Positions 15,737 to 28,313 are shown, counted from the first letter of the stretch. The stretch is 64,000 nucleotides of DNA from Antedon mediterranea (GCF_964355755.1 NC_092677.1:9384601-9448600); one strand, 5' to 3'. Translations and numbers: made by a program. The notes: generated from the letters alone by a model not told the origin.

Positions 15737-18700
15737 ATGGCGGCGGCGACGACGACGGAAAGTGACCAAACGTCAACTTCACTTCTTTCGAAAATGGAGG
15801 TAATAAAACAGCATAAAAATCATAAAATTGAAAATTAGATGATATATGATATATTTAGGCATACAATGAGTTAACTTTATTATTGTTTTGTATCATTTTA
15901 TTCATTGTTTCATGCTAAAATATTAAAGTTAGGCCTAGGCGATAGCAAGATATAGTCGAATGACATCATTGCGACTCGGAAAGGCGGCGAAACTGGCGTT
16001 TGCTCCTCATCGCGAGACACATTTGCATTATATTTTTAGGCCTAGCTCAGCTCAACGCGAAAAAATGTTCATATTTATTTTAATTAGACCTAGGTTTTAG
16101 CTTGTGCTCGGTATATGATTAATAATAATAGGCCTAATTGAGAACGTTTTTTAAAATTAAATTTTTATATATTATTAAAATTATAATATTATAAATATTA
16201 TTTTTATTCAATTTTCTTCCATATAAAATAAAAAGGCCTACATAATTTCATAAATACTGTATCTAGGCCGCCTACTATTACATTGTAATATTATTGTATT
16301 ATACCTAATATTTTTCATTTAAATCACTTCCTTTAATTGTTTGATTAATAATAATTAGTACTACTCCAGCAATAGATTTAAGAAAGATGCATTAAAAAAA
16401 TTATGATTTCTGTCTATATAGGAAGCTGTAAATAAATTATATGATTTCCGAGACCATTACTTTGAAAGAAATAGTCTTGACCGAGCAATACACAAAGCCA
16501 AAGAACTTGAAGAAGAGCTAAACAAAACTATCAAGCTTCTTGAAGAACATCAAGGTGCAATATTCATTTATTTTAAATTAATTTGAAAATTATTACTTTT
16601 AGTTATGTACTACAACTCCCATGCACATATTTTTTTACCATGTAAAACTAGGATAATGCCGGGGATAATGCACTTGTCAATTGTACGACATTATTTAACC
16701 CCGGGAGACTGACGGAAATTGACACACCATTGTTCATTGATGTGACATACTGTACCATCTAGGTTTGTTGACACGGACCGTTGACACATCCCTGTTTTTT
16801 AATAATTAATTTGTAAATGACGCGCCTCTCTCAGGGGTCGTATAGTAGTGGGTCATTCAATAATTCACTAACTGAAGCTGAAATATTAGTTTGTCATAAA
16901 ACAATTTATATTTTTCTTGCACAGTTGAGACACCAGAGAGGGCAGTGTTTTTCTTTTTGAAAGGCAAAGCGTTAAACGTTCTCCCAGAATTTAGCCCCGA
17001 TGCACTTGAATGCTTATCACGTGCCGTCAAGCTTGACCCCAAACTTGTCGAAGCTTGGAACCAATTAGGTGAATGCTATTGGAAGAAGAAAGATGTTGAC
17101 ACAGCTAGGAACTGTTTCAATGGCGCCCTCAACCATGTACGTATAAACTACCACAAAAATCTTGCACTAACATTGGCTCCATTCAGGCTTAACTATTTAC
17201 CCGGGTATGTTGGTTTCATTGGCACAGTTTGTCACTAACTTTGGTGGGTAGAAACTAACTTTTCTGGGTTATACTGCATTGAAATACCGGTTGGGACTGG
17301 TAGTGTTCTGGTTGTGAGACCTGTCTGGGTTCTGTACACTCTATATACCAGATAGTGATGGTGTAATGATAGTATCGGAATAGCATAGTGTTAGGCATAG
17401 ATTCAAGCCTATCTGTACCATACTGAATGCATGTGTTATGCGCGATTTGAACGATTTGCACAATTTGAAATTGCGCAAAAAAAATCCTTGCGCAATTTGA
17501 ATTGAAACATGTGTTTCAAATTGCGCAAGCAACGTATTAAATTGCGCAAGTAATCTGTAAATTGCGCAAGGTTTTTCGACAGATTGTGAAATCATGCATA
17601 CCCATATTTTTATAGTAATTTCTAAGAATGATTCAAAATTAAAGATAAATATCGCATTTCCTTATTTTAGTAGTGCAAATATTGTTATAAGTTAGCATAC
17701 CGTCGAAGAACCGACGAAGGAAAACGAAGCGGTGGTGTTCCACCAGGCGGGCGCGGCGCGGGCGGCCGGCTATACTACTCTAGCCTAGCTAGGGTCTGGA
17801 CTACTGATACTGACTAGGTTAGCTTAAACTAATATTAAAAACTTAATTTTTACATTTATTTTGATTTATTTCAAGTTACAGTGATAATATTATTTAATTG
17901 TAATAATAAATGTTATGTATTTATTACACACATCTTCGCATTTATTATGTTTTATTTTGAGTTATTTAGTTTCCAATAAATTATTATAATACCGATTGTC
18001 TGGTAGAATTTTGTTGCGCAATTTGAAAATTTACAGTTCGTTTTCAAATTGCGCAAAGGTGTCATATTGCGCAAGAACTATCTTGCGCAATTTACAAATT
18101 GTGCAGCGCAATTTAAAATTGCGCAAAGATTTTCTTGCGCAATTTGAAATTGCGCAAGTTGATTGCGCAATTTGAAATTGCGCAAAAAAATTCTTGCGCA
18201 ATTTTAAATTGCGCAAGAATTCTTTGCGCAATTTCAAATTGCGCAAGGATTTTTTTGCGCAATTTCAAATTGCGCAAATCGTTCAAATCGCGCATAACAC
18301 ATGCTTAGGTAAGAAGATACATTGCCTTTTCCTTTGGATGGGATGTAACGCCATTGGTCATGTTATATCATGATGTCAAAAAAATGTCTTAAAAAAAGAT
18401 AATTATATAACCTATGTTTGACAAAAATGCCTACTGTCTTTTTGTATAAAATCTTTACATAAATGCCTGTGATTTTTATTCCTTTCAGAGTAAGAACAAG
18501 TATTCATTGCGTAACCTGTCAATGGTTTTAAGACAAATTGGAAAAACAAATGAAGAAAAGAACCAAGCTATACAACAAAGTATAGAATATGCTAAGGAAG
18601 CTATTCAACTGGACATTAAAGATGGAACATCATGGTGTAAGTTAATACAGTATAATGCATTTCATAACACAGGCCGGATCCAATGGTTTGGGTGCATATT

Positions 18701-21157
18701 ACCCCCCTTACCCCCTTCCCATTTTGACAGCTAATGAAATTATAAACTACTTTTTGATATTTATATTGAACAGACTATCAATGTTAGCATTCCCTATGTT
18801 TCCCCTGTTTTAAAAATCCTTGATCCGCCCCTGTCACATGATGAGTGAGTAAATTTGATTGTGCTTGTTTATACATGCTACAATGGTGGTTAGTGTACAA
18901 ATTATTTGATAACGTTCCTATGTAGAACCATTTAACTATTTTCTTTGGTTTTCTAGTTATTATGGGGAACGCATATTTGGCTGTGTTTTTTGCTGGAAGT
19001 CAAAATCCGGCTATACTTAAACAATGTATAAGTGCCTACTCACAAGCAGTAAGTATACACAAATATTAAAAGAACACCTTACTTTATGGACTCTAAAATG
19101 TCAGCTAATAAATTAAATTGTAACTAGGCATAATAGTATAATAGATTTTTTTTAACTTTTAGGTACGATCTTGTCCTCAGTACGTGTATGATTGCCGTTT
19201 ATTAATTACAGTTTAATATAAATTGATTTTTTATTTAAAAAAATGAATTAATTAATATTTCAGGAGAAAGATCCAGTAGCAAATTGCAATCCTGATTTAC
19301 ATTTTAATAGAGCAACAGTAAGTATATTAAATAAATGTGTATTTTAAAATCTCTGTAAAATTAGTAGTGACAGATTGCGGTAAAAATATGCTTTAACCCT
19401 GAGGTTGATATTTGCCACTGTTTTGCTATTAATAGCATACAGTATATATTTAAAGCTCTGTCTACACTATCAAACATTATGTGACAAAAATGTGATGTGT
19501 CTATATATAGACATGATGTCATATCACTACCATGTTTTGAAATATCACTATCATTATTTTGGTCAAAAACGAATTTACACAGAGTAATATTGTGATTAGT
19601 AGGTGTACAGTATTTGACTAGTCTGTTTCGAGGAGCTGCAATTCCTTATTGTTTCTATACAAGCAGTGGAAGTAGATCTTTTGCAAATGTTTGAGGAGCC
19701 CATAAGTCAAATTTGCCTATTGTATCACCAAAGAGAATGAATGTAGTAATGTATTGTAAAAAATGTGTTTGTTGTTTTAGTTGCACAAATATCAAGAGGA
19801 ATATGAACTAGCATTAATAGACTATGCAAGAGCAAGTGCTCTGGACCCCATGTGGACAGAACCAAAGGAGAAAATGGAACAATTAGTTATATACCTATCA
19901 AAAATACAAGATTTAGTTGAGAAAAAAGTGAGTCAATTTACCATATCCATAGATGTACTGTATTGTGCTGGGCCACAAAGTTGTGTTAGGACACCCACCT
20001 ACAGTCTTCAGTCTTCCCCCAAAACATTGTTTTAAAGGCCTTCTAGTTATATCCCGTCTCACTCACTTGTATTATTTTGAGAGAGGGGGAAGAGTTATTG
20101 GATTTCATACGAAATTTGACATTTATTTTGTGTTTAGATGAAGTGAATATATTATGTAAGATTTTTAAAATCATTCATATAAATTAAGCCAAAATTATCA
20201 ACTACATTAATTTATACTTGCAGGGAAAATTAAAACCAAAAAGACTACAGCAGCTGTTAGGCGCCTTCAAGTCATCTGATCTAGGCCCTTATGGTGGAGG
20301 AATATTCCAATCTGCCAAGGGGGATAAAGTGACGTTGGAGCCTGTCAAATTAGATCAGCTTGATAAAGGACTAAACAAAGAAAAAGTTATATTAGGAAAA
20401 GTAGTGTGCAATATAATGATAGATGAGCCAATTCCATTGTAAGTATTGCCAACTAGAATATCTTTCAGTGGATTTGTAGCTTTGTGGTTAAGATGCTTGG
20501 CCAGGGTCATGGTTTCAAATCAATGTAACATTATTGAATGCCAAATAAAATATCTTTATCAATTTACTTAATATCTTTTATACCAACATCAAGCAGTTGA
20601 TAATTCCTTGTTAAATATTGTTCTTCATACAGTACATTTGCATTGATTGACTCAGAAGGCACCTGTTATGCGGTTAATATATTCAACATTGCTCAAGGTC
20701 AAGGGGTCATCATAGGAGATTCCGTAGCAATACCTGAACCATTTGTTATGCACCATGAGCTTAGTGCTAGTGATAAGGTAAGTGTGATAATTCTCCAATC
20801 AAATGGGCTCCTGAAAACACTGCACTATAGGTCGATAGTTGATAATCAGAAACCTTCCCAATAATTGCAGGAGTTTCCAGATAAAGGTACATTTTCTTGT
20901 TTTGGATATTTAAAAAAAAACATGTATATGTCAAAGCATATGGCATACCCATTATTTACCCTATTTTAATATCTTTGTGATTTTGGTGAGTCGAATGCTT
21001 AAAAAGAGTGTATTATTCATTTTGTATGTTTTGATAGGTTATCAAGTTCCCCAGTATAAGAGTAGAAACTCCAGTGGTGTTAGTAGTCAATGGAAAGAAA
21101 TGGGGAATAGAAAAGCAGGCACCAACAGTCTTATCTGTATCTACTAAATGCGAATAA
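15737..21157 (+). CDS. TTC5: Tetratricopeptide repeat protein 5 (STRAP)
   Basis: TPR protein with a C-terminal OB-fold. In vertebrates it is a p300/p53 stress cofactor and the factor that recognises nascent tubulin N-termini to trigger tubulin mRNA decay. Complete, 442 residues (human 440), ten exons: 15737-15799, 16422-16554, 16925-17136, 18489-18636, 18957-19048, 19264-19317, 19781-19927, 20224-20438, 20633-20777, 21038-21157, all in phase. The start Met opens a short low-complexity MAAATTT leader. Family blocks: [82 protein letters not shown]-like [10 protein letters not shown], then the OB region [43 protein letters not shown]. It is divergent from CIAO2B and convergent with OXA1L. Intron 3 holds an unusual palindrome-built element. 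Confidence 0.97.
16609..16625 (+). promoter_or_regulatory. ZNF143/Staf-like motif
   Basis: ACTACAACTCCCATGCA in TTC5 intron 2 closely resembles the vertebrate ZNF143 site (ACTACAATTCCCAGCATGC). A single match in an intron; function is uncertain. Confidence 0.25.
17429..18304. mobile_element. 876-bp foldback element built from TTGCGCAA palindromes
   Basis: In TTC5 intron 3. It begins GCATGTGTTATGCGCGATTT and ends with the exact reverse complement. Inside each end are tandem short palindromes in which TTGCGCAA boxes alternate with TTTGAAA or TTTCAAA spacers: about 17440-17580 on the left and, longer, 18014-18295 on the right. The centre contains a short GC-rich patch (about 17700-17780) in AT-rich sequence. 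No open frame of significance. The structure is that of a foldback element with internally repetitive inverted termini; no known family is recognised. Confidence 0.75.
19451..19585. mobile_element. Palindromic MITE, copy 6
   Basis: In the TTC5 intron before exon 19781. Starts TAAAGCTCTGTCTACACTAT, with the ATGTGACAAAAATGTGATGT core; the right end is decayed (GAATTTACACAGAG). Confidence 0.75.
20469..20545 (+). repeat. tRNA-like SINE fragment
   Basis: In TTC5 intron 8. GTGGTTAAGATGCTTGG resembles a Pol III A-box region and GGTTTCAAATC a B-box. Only the head is visible. A weak call. Confidence 0.35.
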
Positions 21158-22513
21158 GCAGTGTCACTAGAAAGGAGGAGTAACAGCCCACATGGCATTG
21201 ATTGTTGGGGTCTACAGAAAGCGCTGCATACATCGCATGGAAACGCAACATAAAGGGCGCTTTTAATTTGTAGTCTGTCGTCACAAATCGAAAGCTTCCT
21301 ATCATTAGCAGTACAGTACTACAGTTTGCAGGGACCATCATTATGGGATACATGGTTGCAAAAAATATGTTTTGTATTCATAAACAAATACAATGGTGTA
21401 GGTACCATATGGTTTTGTGAACAAAATACACCAGGTTTTAGACGTGCTTTTAGTGCTCTATGCAATGCTCGCGACTCTACAGCTCACGACGTCGGTTGGT
21501 CGGTCGGTTGGTAAACACGCGCGCGACTACAGCCATGTATATGGCCTTGTTTATGTTGAGAATGGAAAACCTCAAATCCTTCAATGAACTAGAGCAAATG
21601 TTGTATTAACTAAAATAGTGATATTTTTTAGCAAACATAAAAGCATAAACAAAGTCATACATTTTTTTTATTCCTTGTGCTCCATAATACATCGAAAAAA
21701 TGTATTTTTATAAACTTCATTCCTCTGCAGAAGAAACAAGTGTGTCATGCTCCAACATTTTGTGCAATATTTTTTTACCAAGATTAGCAAGGCATTTTTT
21801 AATGGTTTAATATTTCAGTAAGCTTGGAAGTGTTATATGCAGTGTACTACAAATAAGATATTAAATTTTCAACACTTTCATTCCGTACCATCAATCACGG
21901 CATACAGTATTTCTGCCCACGCTGATGGGATACTAGCAAGACGATTGATTATTTTGCACCCAGAAGTCAGTACAACAAATAGTTCTAGGAAAGAAATTGG
22001 ACAGAACAATAACATGGAAGAAACTTATTTTTTATTGGGATACGGACCAGAAATTAATATATTGTTCTGTACACCAAGTCAAATCTTTCTAGAAAGTTTC
22101 TCAAAAATTAGAGGAAAATTTCTTAAGCATTCTTGTAAGAATATGGGTGAGGTTTTTAGTCGCGTGCAAATGCGACTCTCCAGCTCACTAAACACTAACT
22201 CAAAGTCGCGCATGTGACTGCAGCCATGTTATGGCCTTGTTTATTGTAGGTAACCACATACAAAAATCCTATACAATTTTTTCCTACATTAGTTGTGTGT
22301 GATCCTCACCCGTCGCAGGCTTTAGTGTTTGCTACTCTTTATTGGCTTGCACCTTCAAGAATTGAAGTTCTACCAGTGTTCCAGATGAATGGACTTGTAT
22401 ACCTGTTCTACCAGAATCTACCATATGCAGTTTGATGGTTGAAAATATAGTTAAGATAACCATTTTTACTTTTGTGAAGTTCTAAAGTGAATTCTATTTG
22501 TTCTTCCATTATT
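21158..22513 (+). other. TTC5 3' flank with a diverged direct duplication
   Basis: No conserved gene seen. Two segments about 700 bp apart share words: CGCGACTCTaCAGCTCAC then CTACAGCCATGTATATGGCC (21469-21545), and GCGACTCTCCAGCTCAC then CTGCAGCCATGTTATGGCC (22170-22235). A 126-codon open frame at 21837-22217 lies between them and has no recognisable family. The TTC5 3' UTR must start here; no AATAAA was noticed close to the stop, and one occurs at 22797. Confidence 0.4.
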
Positions 22514-22733
22514 GTACAATATCGTGAGGTAATTTCCCGATTGATCGTAATCAACGACTAAAGCCAAAGTATAGTCGTTATCTCGGGACCGTTCTATGGC
22601 CACCACCAGGTAGGCTTACTTCATTAAGGCTTCTATGAATGGATGTACTTGTTGGGGTCAGGAACGCTAGTAGACCATACCCAGTACCGTTTTGATTATG
22701 ATCAATCGGGAAATTACCTCACGACGTACAATA
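22514..22733. mobile_element. hAT-like MITE with 8-bp target duplication
   Basis: GTACAATA occurs at 22514-22521 and 22726-22733, directly flanking a segment with long inverted ends: TCGTGAGGTAATTTCCCGAT on the left and its complement ATCGGGAAATTACCTCACGA on the right (one extra C before the right duplicate). The arms continue about 12 bp further with GATC/TAATCAA words. Length about 204 bp, no coding. The 8-bp duplication suggests hAT-type mobilisation. Confidence 0.75.
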
Positions 22734-22796
22734 ACTTTGTCTAGGATTTAAAATTGCACATAGTTTATTCAGTTCTGTTTTTAAAAGCATTTGACA

Positions 22797-22845
22797 AATA
22801 AAAAATACAAAGCAATAATTTATCTTTGTATTTATTCATATGTAA
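22797..22845. terminator. Candidate polyadenylation signals of convergent TTC5 / OXA1L
   Basis: AATAAA on the plus strand at 22797, and TTTATT at about 22838 (AATAAA on the minus strand). These could serve TTC5 (1.6 kb after its stop) and OXA1L (about 0.6 kb after its stop). Position alone supports this. Confidence 0.3.
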
Positions 22846-23433
22846 ACATTTTATGTACATTCCTTTTACTATTCATAGTAAATAGTGCATTTCAATGTAA
22901 TTAGCTCTTTTTTATTACTAATTATCATTATTAACTGCCATTGTTTATCTTCTATCACTCCACACTGAAGATAAACAAATAAGCAAAAAACTATGGAAGG
23001 CAATTGCTGCCAAATATTTAAGTATTTATCTTATTGTATAGGGAGACTACAACTTTGTGTGTTAATGCACGGAACCTTGTGTACCTGCCACGTTAAATAT
23101 TGTACATTTTAAATTGATTCTTGGTTTAACCTTGCATAACATTTCACACATGTAACCTTCATACCAACCTACTAGTATTAGGTAATTTTTATCTATAAAT
23201 TGTTGGTTCAGTGATGTCTATAGACCACATATCACATCATGCATCGGTTTTACGAGTCATATTGCACGACAGATCTTTAGTAGCTTTAGCTTTTCATTCA
23301 TTTAGGAATTGAACCTATAACATTGAATGATATGTTACTGTATAAGTCAATACACCATACCACAGCTCCATGCCCATTTACAGTCTAGATCTCGACATTT
23401 AAAAAACGATTTTCAAAATTGTATTTTGTTTAA

Positions 23434-26400
23434 TTATCGAATCTTCTTCCGTACATTTTTAGTTGTTGTGGACATTGGTTGTGCCACAGTTGGTTGCTGT
23501 TTTGTTGGGTCATATGAGAATGTCTGTGGTACAGGTCCAGTACCGGACTCTCTCAATCGTTGTATTTGACTTTTCTTAGCCTGGTCAAAATCATACGAGG
23601 TTTGAGCATTCTTCCAGCCTAATATGAAAACATTTAAATTTTTAATTCAATATGAAAATATGCTGAAAAGAGAAAATGAATACTGAACTGTTATTTTACC
23701 TGATTTTATGCTCTGAATAATGCCTTCCTGTTTTGGCATGTCTTCAGGACGGTGCTTTACACGTACAGGAATATTCAAGGCTTCACGAACAGAGGGAAAC
23801 CGCAGCATACCAACTTGAGCTACAGATACACAGTTGGATGTTATCCAATAACAGAACACGGCCTAAAAGATACAAAAAACGTGTTAAGCTCTGTCTACAC
23901 CATCAAACTTTATGTGACAACAAAAATGTGATGTGCCCATATATGGACACGATGATGTCATTTTACTATTTCATTATTTGATAGTGTGGACAGAATTGCT
24001 TTTGATTTTATCAGTCTGGAAGCAATATCTATGACACGTTTAGATAGGCCCATGTGACTTTGTACTTACTTTAGGCATGGATACAATGAATGGAAGGACA
24101 AGAAAAGGCAGCACTCGAAAAACAATCTTCATTTTTTGCATTTGAGCGGAACTCACACCTGCTTCTCCACCAAGCTATGGAAACAAAGGCAATATTTTTA
24201 AGGTAAATAATTCTTTAAAGTATAGACAATATATTTATCTATTTTATTAATGCCAAAGCCGATACTAACTATTTAGTATTTTGGTTAAAATTCTAGTTGT
24301 ATTTATCCTTTGATTTGAAGCAAATGATAGTAGACAATTCTCCACATTTAAATATAAAGGGAAATATATGTTGAATACGCTAACCTCCAACACAGCTAAC
24401 ATAGAGAGGGTTGCCATTGCGGGCATTATATAATAAGGGTCAGAGGTTGTAAGATCAGTGAACCATGACATTCCTCCAACTTGCATGCTTTCAACTGGTA
24501 ATGTTGCCATTTTTCGTAGCCCAATGAAGAATGATATAAATATTGGTGCCTGAAAAGAAAGATTATAAATATTCATGAATATGGACATTCACAAAAGCAT
24601 ACTTCTATCTGCATCTCATGAAATGAAAAGGAAACTATATGTTTTTTAACACTACAGCCAGCCCCTTTCAGGGGACACTTTCCCATGAAAAGAACAAGAG
24701 AAAATATATGTTTTAACACTACAGCCAACCCCTATTTAGAGGACATTTTCCCATGAAAAGAACAAGAGGAAATATATGTTTTAACACTACAGCCAGCCCC
24801 TTTGAGGGGACACTTTCCAATGAAATAAACAAGGGAAATATATGTTTTAATAACAAAATGGCCAACCTCTATTCAAGGGACACCCTGTTAGGTCCCAAAT
24901 GTGTTTCTTTCATCAAGAGTTTTTGTATCATATAATTCTTACCTGAACAGCTACTCCCATAAAACTCTTAAGTGGATTAATATCGTGTTTCTTCATAAAC
25001 CGCTGCATTTCATTACTTGCCATCATTACTAAAGTAAACAAACAATTATTAGTACACATACAGTACTAAAAAAAAAACCAAACAGATAATAAAAGATAGT
25101 TACAATTGCATTATTAAGCCTGTAACTAGGAATTTTACAGTTTACTAGTTAATAATAACAATAATAATATCCTGGATTTATATAGTGCCTAATGTTGTGA
25201 AACCTCTAAGCGCTGAACATTATTACCGCAGTCATTTTTTTAGATCAAACACGTATGGAAACATACTCCCATAATGCAGCAAGTAATCAGCGCAAAGTTC
25301 TGTCTTGATCTAACCAGTACCCATTTATACACCTGGGTGGAGAGAGGAAAACGTAAGTAAAGTATCTTGCCTAAGGATACAAGCAATGCGGTAAGAGTTG
25401 GATTCAAACCTCGGTCTCACGATCAGTAGTCCAACACCCTGCACCACACGCCCTCACTTGTTAGTTAGTTAAACATATTTAACATCACTTCTCTAGGTCT
25501 CTAGTTTGAAAAGGGAACTACAGGGTACACAAATATTAATTGAAAGTATCTTAAATATATTTTAATATTATAAACAAATTAAGTAATACCTTCAGTTTGA
25601 TCTCCTGATGTCCTGGCTTCATTAAATTTAGCTGTAAGCTTTTGAAACGTTGGCATTACATTGTTCATACGTCCAGAATAACGTTGGTTACGAACAATTA
25701 TTGGAAAAACAGCTATTCTTGCTATTATGGTACCTGTAGAAATATGTCTATAAGTATATTGAAAGTTGATTGGAGAGGTTTGTACGTGGCCTGCAATACT
25801 TACTGCAACTGGCCAAATCAAAACTTGGGATCGTTTTCAAATTTTGTTTGTGAGCATGTACAGATGCAATTCTCCGTAATTTGAATGCACTGCATAATGC
25901 AATTAAATTGCATATACTGTACGCAGTACGAACACATAAGGTTTATTTATGCAACTTCATAAAAAGAAAATAGAAAACTGGGGACAAACAGATTTAAAAG
26001 TTTAAGGTAAAGTAACCTGTAGCAATAGCAGCCCACCACGGTAAGCCAGCAGATATATGAAGAAATTCTAAAGCACTTTGTAGCAACCCAACTGGAGTGT
26101 AACCGCCAAGCCCAAGCTCTGAAAATGGAATCTCTGCCACAGGCTGAAGAATCTCTGCTGCTGTTGTAGCCACATCACTGGATGGCAAGGAGGATAGCTG
26201 GTTGGCAGTCTCTGAAATCTGAAGTAGAAATCATCATTATTATTTATTCTCTGTGAGTTATTAAAATCATATTCAAATCTTTAATTTACAGTTTTCCATA
26301 GAAATAAGATAATATAAATATATTGTCCTCCAAAAACATGAAAAATTAAGATTAATAAAAAAAAAGATATTGAATATACCATTTCTTATTTTATAAATAG

Positions 26401-26865
26401 ACAACGGTTAAATTCAAGTCAATTTGACTATTTTTTTGCTTTGACTAAATTACAGTCTTTCCAGGTAAAGAACTTTTTTTTCTCTCCAATTTTTGGTCAA
26501 ATTGAATAACTATTATGTAAAACATGGTATTCAACAAAGACATTTAAACAAATAATTTTTTCAAGGGACAATACACCTTTAAGCAATTTAAGTTTATTTA
26601 TACTAATTAATAAATAGCACAATAATAAGTAACACACATGCACAATTGATAGTTAACCACTTCCGTTTCACACAATTCTTACCGGATTTTCTAAACTTGC
26701 TCCTACATCATCTAGTGTACTATTGTGTCGCACAAAACTTAATGCAGAAACTTCATAAGGAATATTTCGACCTAACTGATGCTTGAGAAGTGAAGAACTG
26801 CTTTGAGACTTTGATAATTTATTATGAGAAAATGCTTGTTGAAATGTTTTGATATTTCTTGTACA
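23434..26865 (-). CDS. OXA1L: Mitochondrial inner-membrane insertase OXA1L (first exon not located)
   Basis: YidC/Oxa1/Alb3-family insertase that docks on mitoribosomes and inserts nascent chains into the inner membrane. Eight coding exons on the minus strand: 26865-26683, 26218-26017, 25733-25590, 25028-24943, 24549-24385, 24174-24070, 23862-23700, 23618-23434, in phase, giving 410 residues. Family blocks: [35 protein letters not shown] (first core helix), [86 protein letters not shown], then a basic tail ending KNVRKKIR, which fits ribosome binding. The mitochondrial leader and start codon are missing. A strong donor (GTAAGTATTT, minus strand) at 26960 ends a short basic open stretch (VLFSKRKLGKNGT) with the right phase, but no in-frame Met could be traced; other exon candidates lie near 27911-27960. 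Introns hold a SINE, tandem repeats and a TTAA element. Confidence 0.92.
23886..23994. mobile_element. Palindromic MITE, copy 7 (truncated)
   Basis: In an OXA1L intron, about 24 bp from exon 23700-23862. Left arm AGCTCTGTCTACACCATCAA and the GTGATGTGCCCATATATGG core are intact; the internal block is deleted and the right arm reads GATAGTGTGGACAGA. Confidence 0.75.
24620..24900. repeat. Tandem copies of the 'ggggacacc' dispersed repeat
   Basis: About four units of 66-69 bp in an OXA1L intron. Each has TTTTAACACTACAG, a CCAaCCCCTaTTnAgrGGAC block, then CCCATGAAAAGAACAAG and AAATATATG. The 52.9-kb array carries the same left part but has amplified a different 35-bp piece. Confidence 0.75.
25171..25456 (-). 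mobile_element. tRNA-derived SINE (minus orientation)
   Basis: Read on the minus strand, the head GTGGTGCAGGGTGTTGGACT through GACCGAGGTTTGAATCCAAC is tRNA-like, with a B-box GGTTTGAATCC. The far end has CGCTTAGAGGTTTCAC and a tail CACTATATAAATCCAGGA followed by an ATT microsatellite. This is a common metazoan SINE organisation, in an OXA1L intron. Confidence 0.7.
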
Positions 26866-27000
26866 CTGTAAAAAATAAACAAGAATTAAGATTATATGTT
26901 AAAGCACTGCATGTTTTTATTGTTAGATAATTTCGATTTGGAAAGCAGAAAAATACTTACTGTACCATTTTTACCAAGTTTCCGTTTTGAGAACAGTACT

Positions 27001-27537
27001 TTAAAGGCCAAGTGCGGGTAAAAAATTTCTATTGATCATACATTTCAATAATTATCGATCAATAGTTTCCCCTAAGTTTCATAATTTTTGGGATTTTATT
27101 TGTGTTACACGAGCTTGTTGAAAATTAGCACTTTCTTATCAGTGGGGGGATAGTTCAAATTACACACTAAAATCTCTATTCTTTTGTACACAAATTTTGA
27201 AAATAGAGAGGCATTTTAAAAAGCTATGAAAAATAAACCGTGTGGTAAAAAATGTTATCAGATGACTAAATATAGGTAATATAACTTGAATTTTACATTT
27301 CTGGTATTTTTATTCAACTTCAGATTTTTATTTTCATGTTATAGCAAAAATTATCCACCGTATATCCACCATCTTTTTCTTCTTTCTTCCTGGTTTTTTT
27401 GGCAGAATTTTGCCAAATTTTGTGTTTGACCATATTAGGGGAAATTCATATTTTTTCGTCTTGATTTCTGTTACAAATATTTGATTTATGTAGGCCTACA
27501 ATTAACCAGATATTATATTTAAAATTCATGCCTGTAC
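27001..27537 (+). mobile_element. 600-bp TTAA-flanked non-autonomous element, copy 3
   Basis: Starts TTAAAGGCCAAGTGCGGGTA, collinear with 7689-8285. About 60-70 bp near the 3' third (the block around GAGTCACCAGACATG in copy 1) is deleted, and the right end stops at GCCTGTAC without a recognisable terminal TTAA. It lies about 40 bp upstream of the strong OXA1L-strand donor at 26960. Confidence 0.75.
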
Positions 27538-28256
27538 TACTGCTACTCTGTTATGTGAATTACTATACGAAAACATTTTTTAAATTCTCAATCGTATACA
27601 TCAATATTTCATTTATTACAAAATATTTATTATTAATGCTGGTAAATATAAATAATCATATTAGCGGCTACTCTAGCTAGGCCTAGCTAGACCTATATAA
27701 TTTATAATAATATATTATTATTAATTAATTTTTTTTCTGCTTTTAAAAATCACTTTTTTTAAATTTTTAAACTTTCTAGCAGAAATTGAACTGAAAAAAC
27801 TATATACTGTATTTTACAGGCGCTTTTAAACTACTATAAGACGAAAGACAAGGCTAGCTAGGCATATAACTCGATCTCTAGGCCTAATAGTACTAAGCCG
27901 GATTACTTACTCCTCACCTTCGACGACGTCGACAAGGATTCATGCACTTTGAATGAAATTAAATAGGGCAGGCCTAGAAATAATGTTGATACTTTTATCA
28001 AATTTATTTTAAAAATTAAGCACGTATTATTATGAAAATAAAAGAACTAATGTAAGTATGTACCTTAGTAATTGACTTCTTATTCGTTGATACTATTAAA
28101 ACTGACAAATCTACCGCACGTTTCTCGCAGGTATATAAACTATACCAAACTGGCGAGTAAATCATGTTTTACTTTTTAAACCTCGCAACGTCTGGTTGAA
28201 AAGGCTACTCGGACCAATAATTTCTATTAGCCTAGGGGTTATTGCGATTTGGACGT

Positions 28257-28313
28257 TTCTGATTGGCTGTAGCCATGGACTATATTGATTAACACTGTTC
28301 TGATTGGTTGTAG
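28257..28313 (-). promoter_or_regulatory. Duplicated CCAAT element upstream of OXA1L
   Basis: On the minus strand CTACAgCCAATCAGAA (28272-28257) and CTACAaCCAATCAGAA (28313-28298) are two 16-bp copies, 41 bp apart, differing at one base. Position and orientation fit an NF-Y-type promoter for OXA1L, but the transcription start is unknown and the site lies within the left shoulder of the foldback structure. Confidence 0.4.

Noticed and set aside
21837-22217. 126-codon open frame downstream of TTC5
   Set aside because: No recognisable domain, not bounded by splice or promoter signals, and lies between two copies of a diverged duplication; treated as non-coding.
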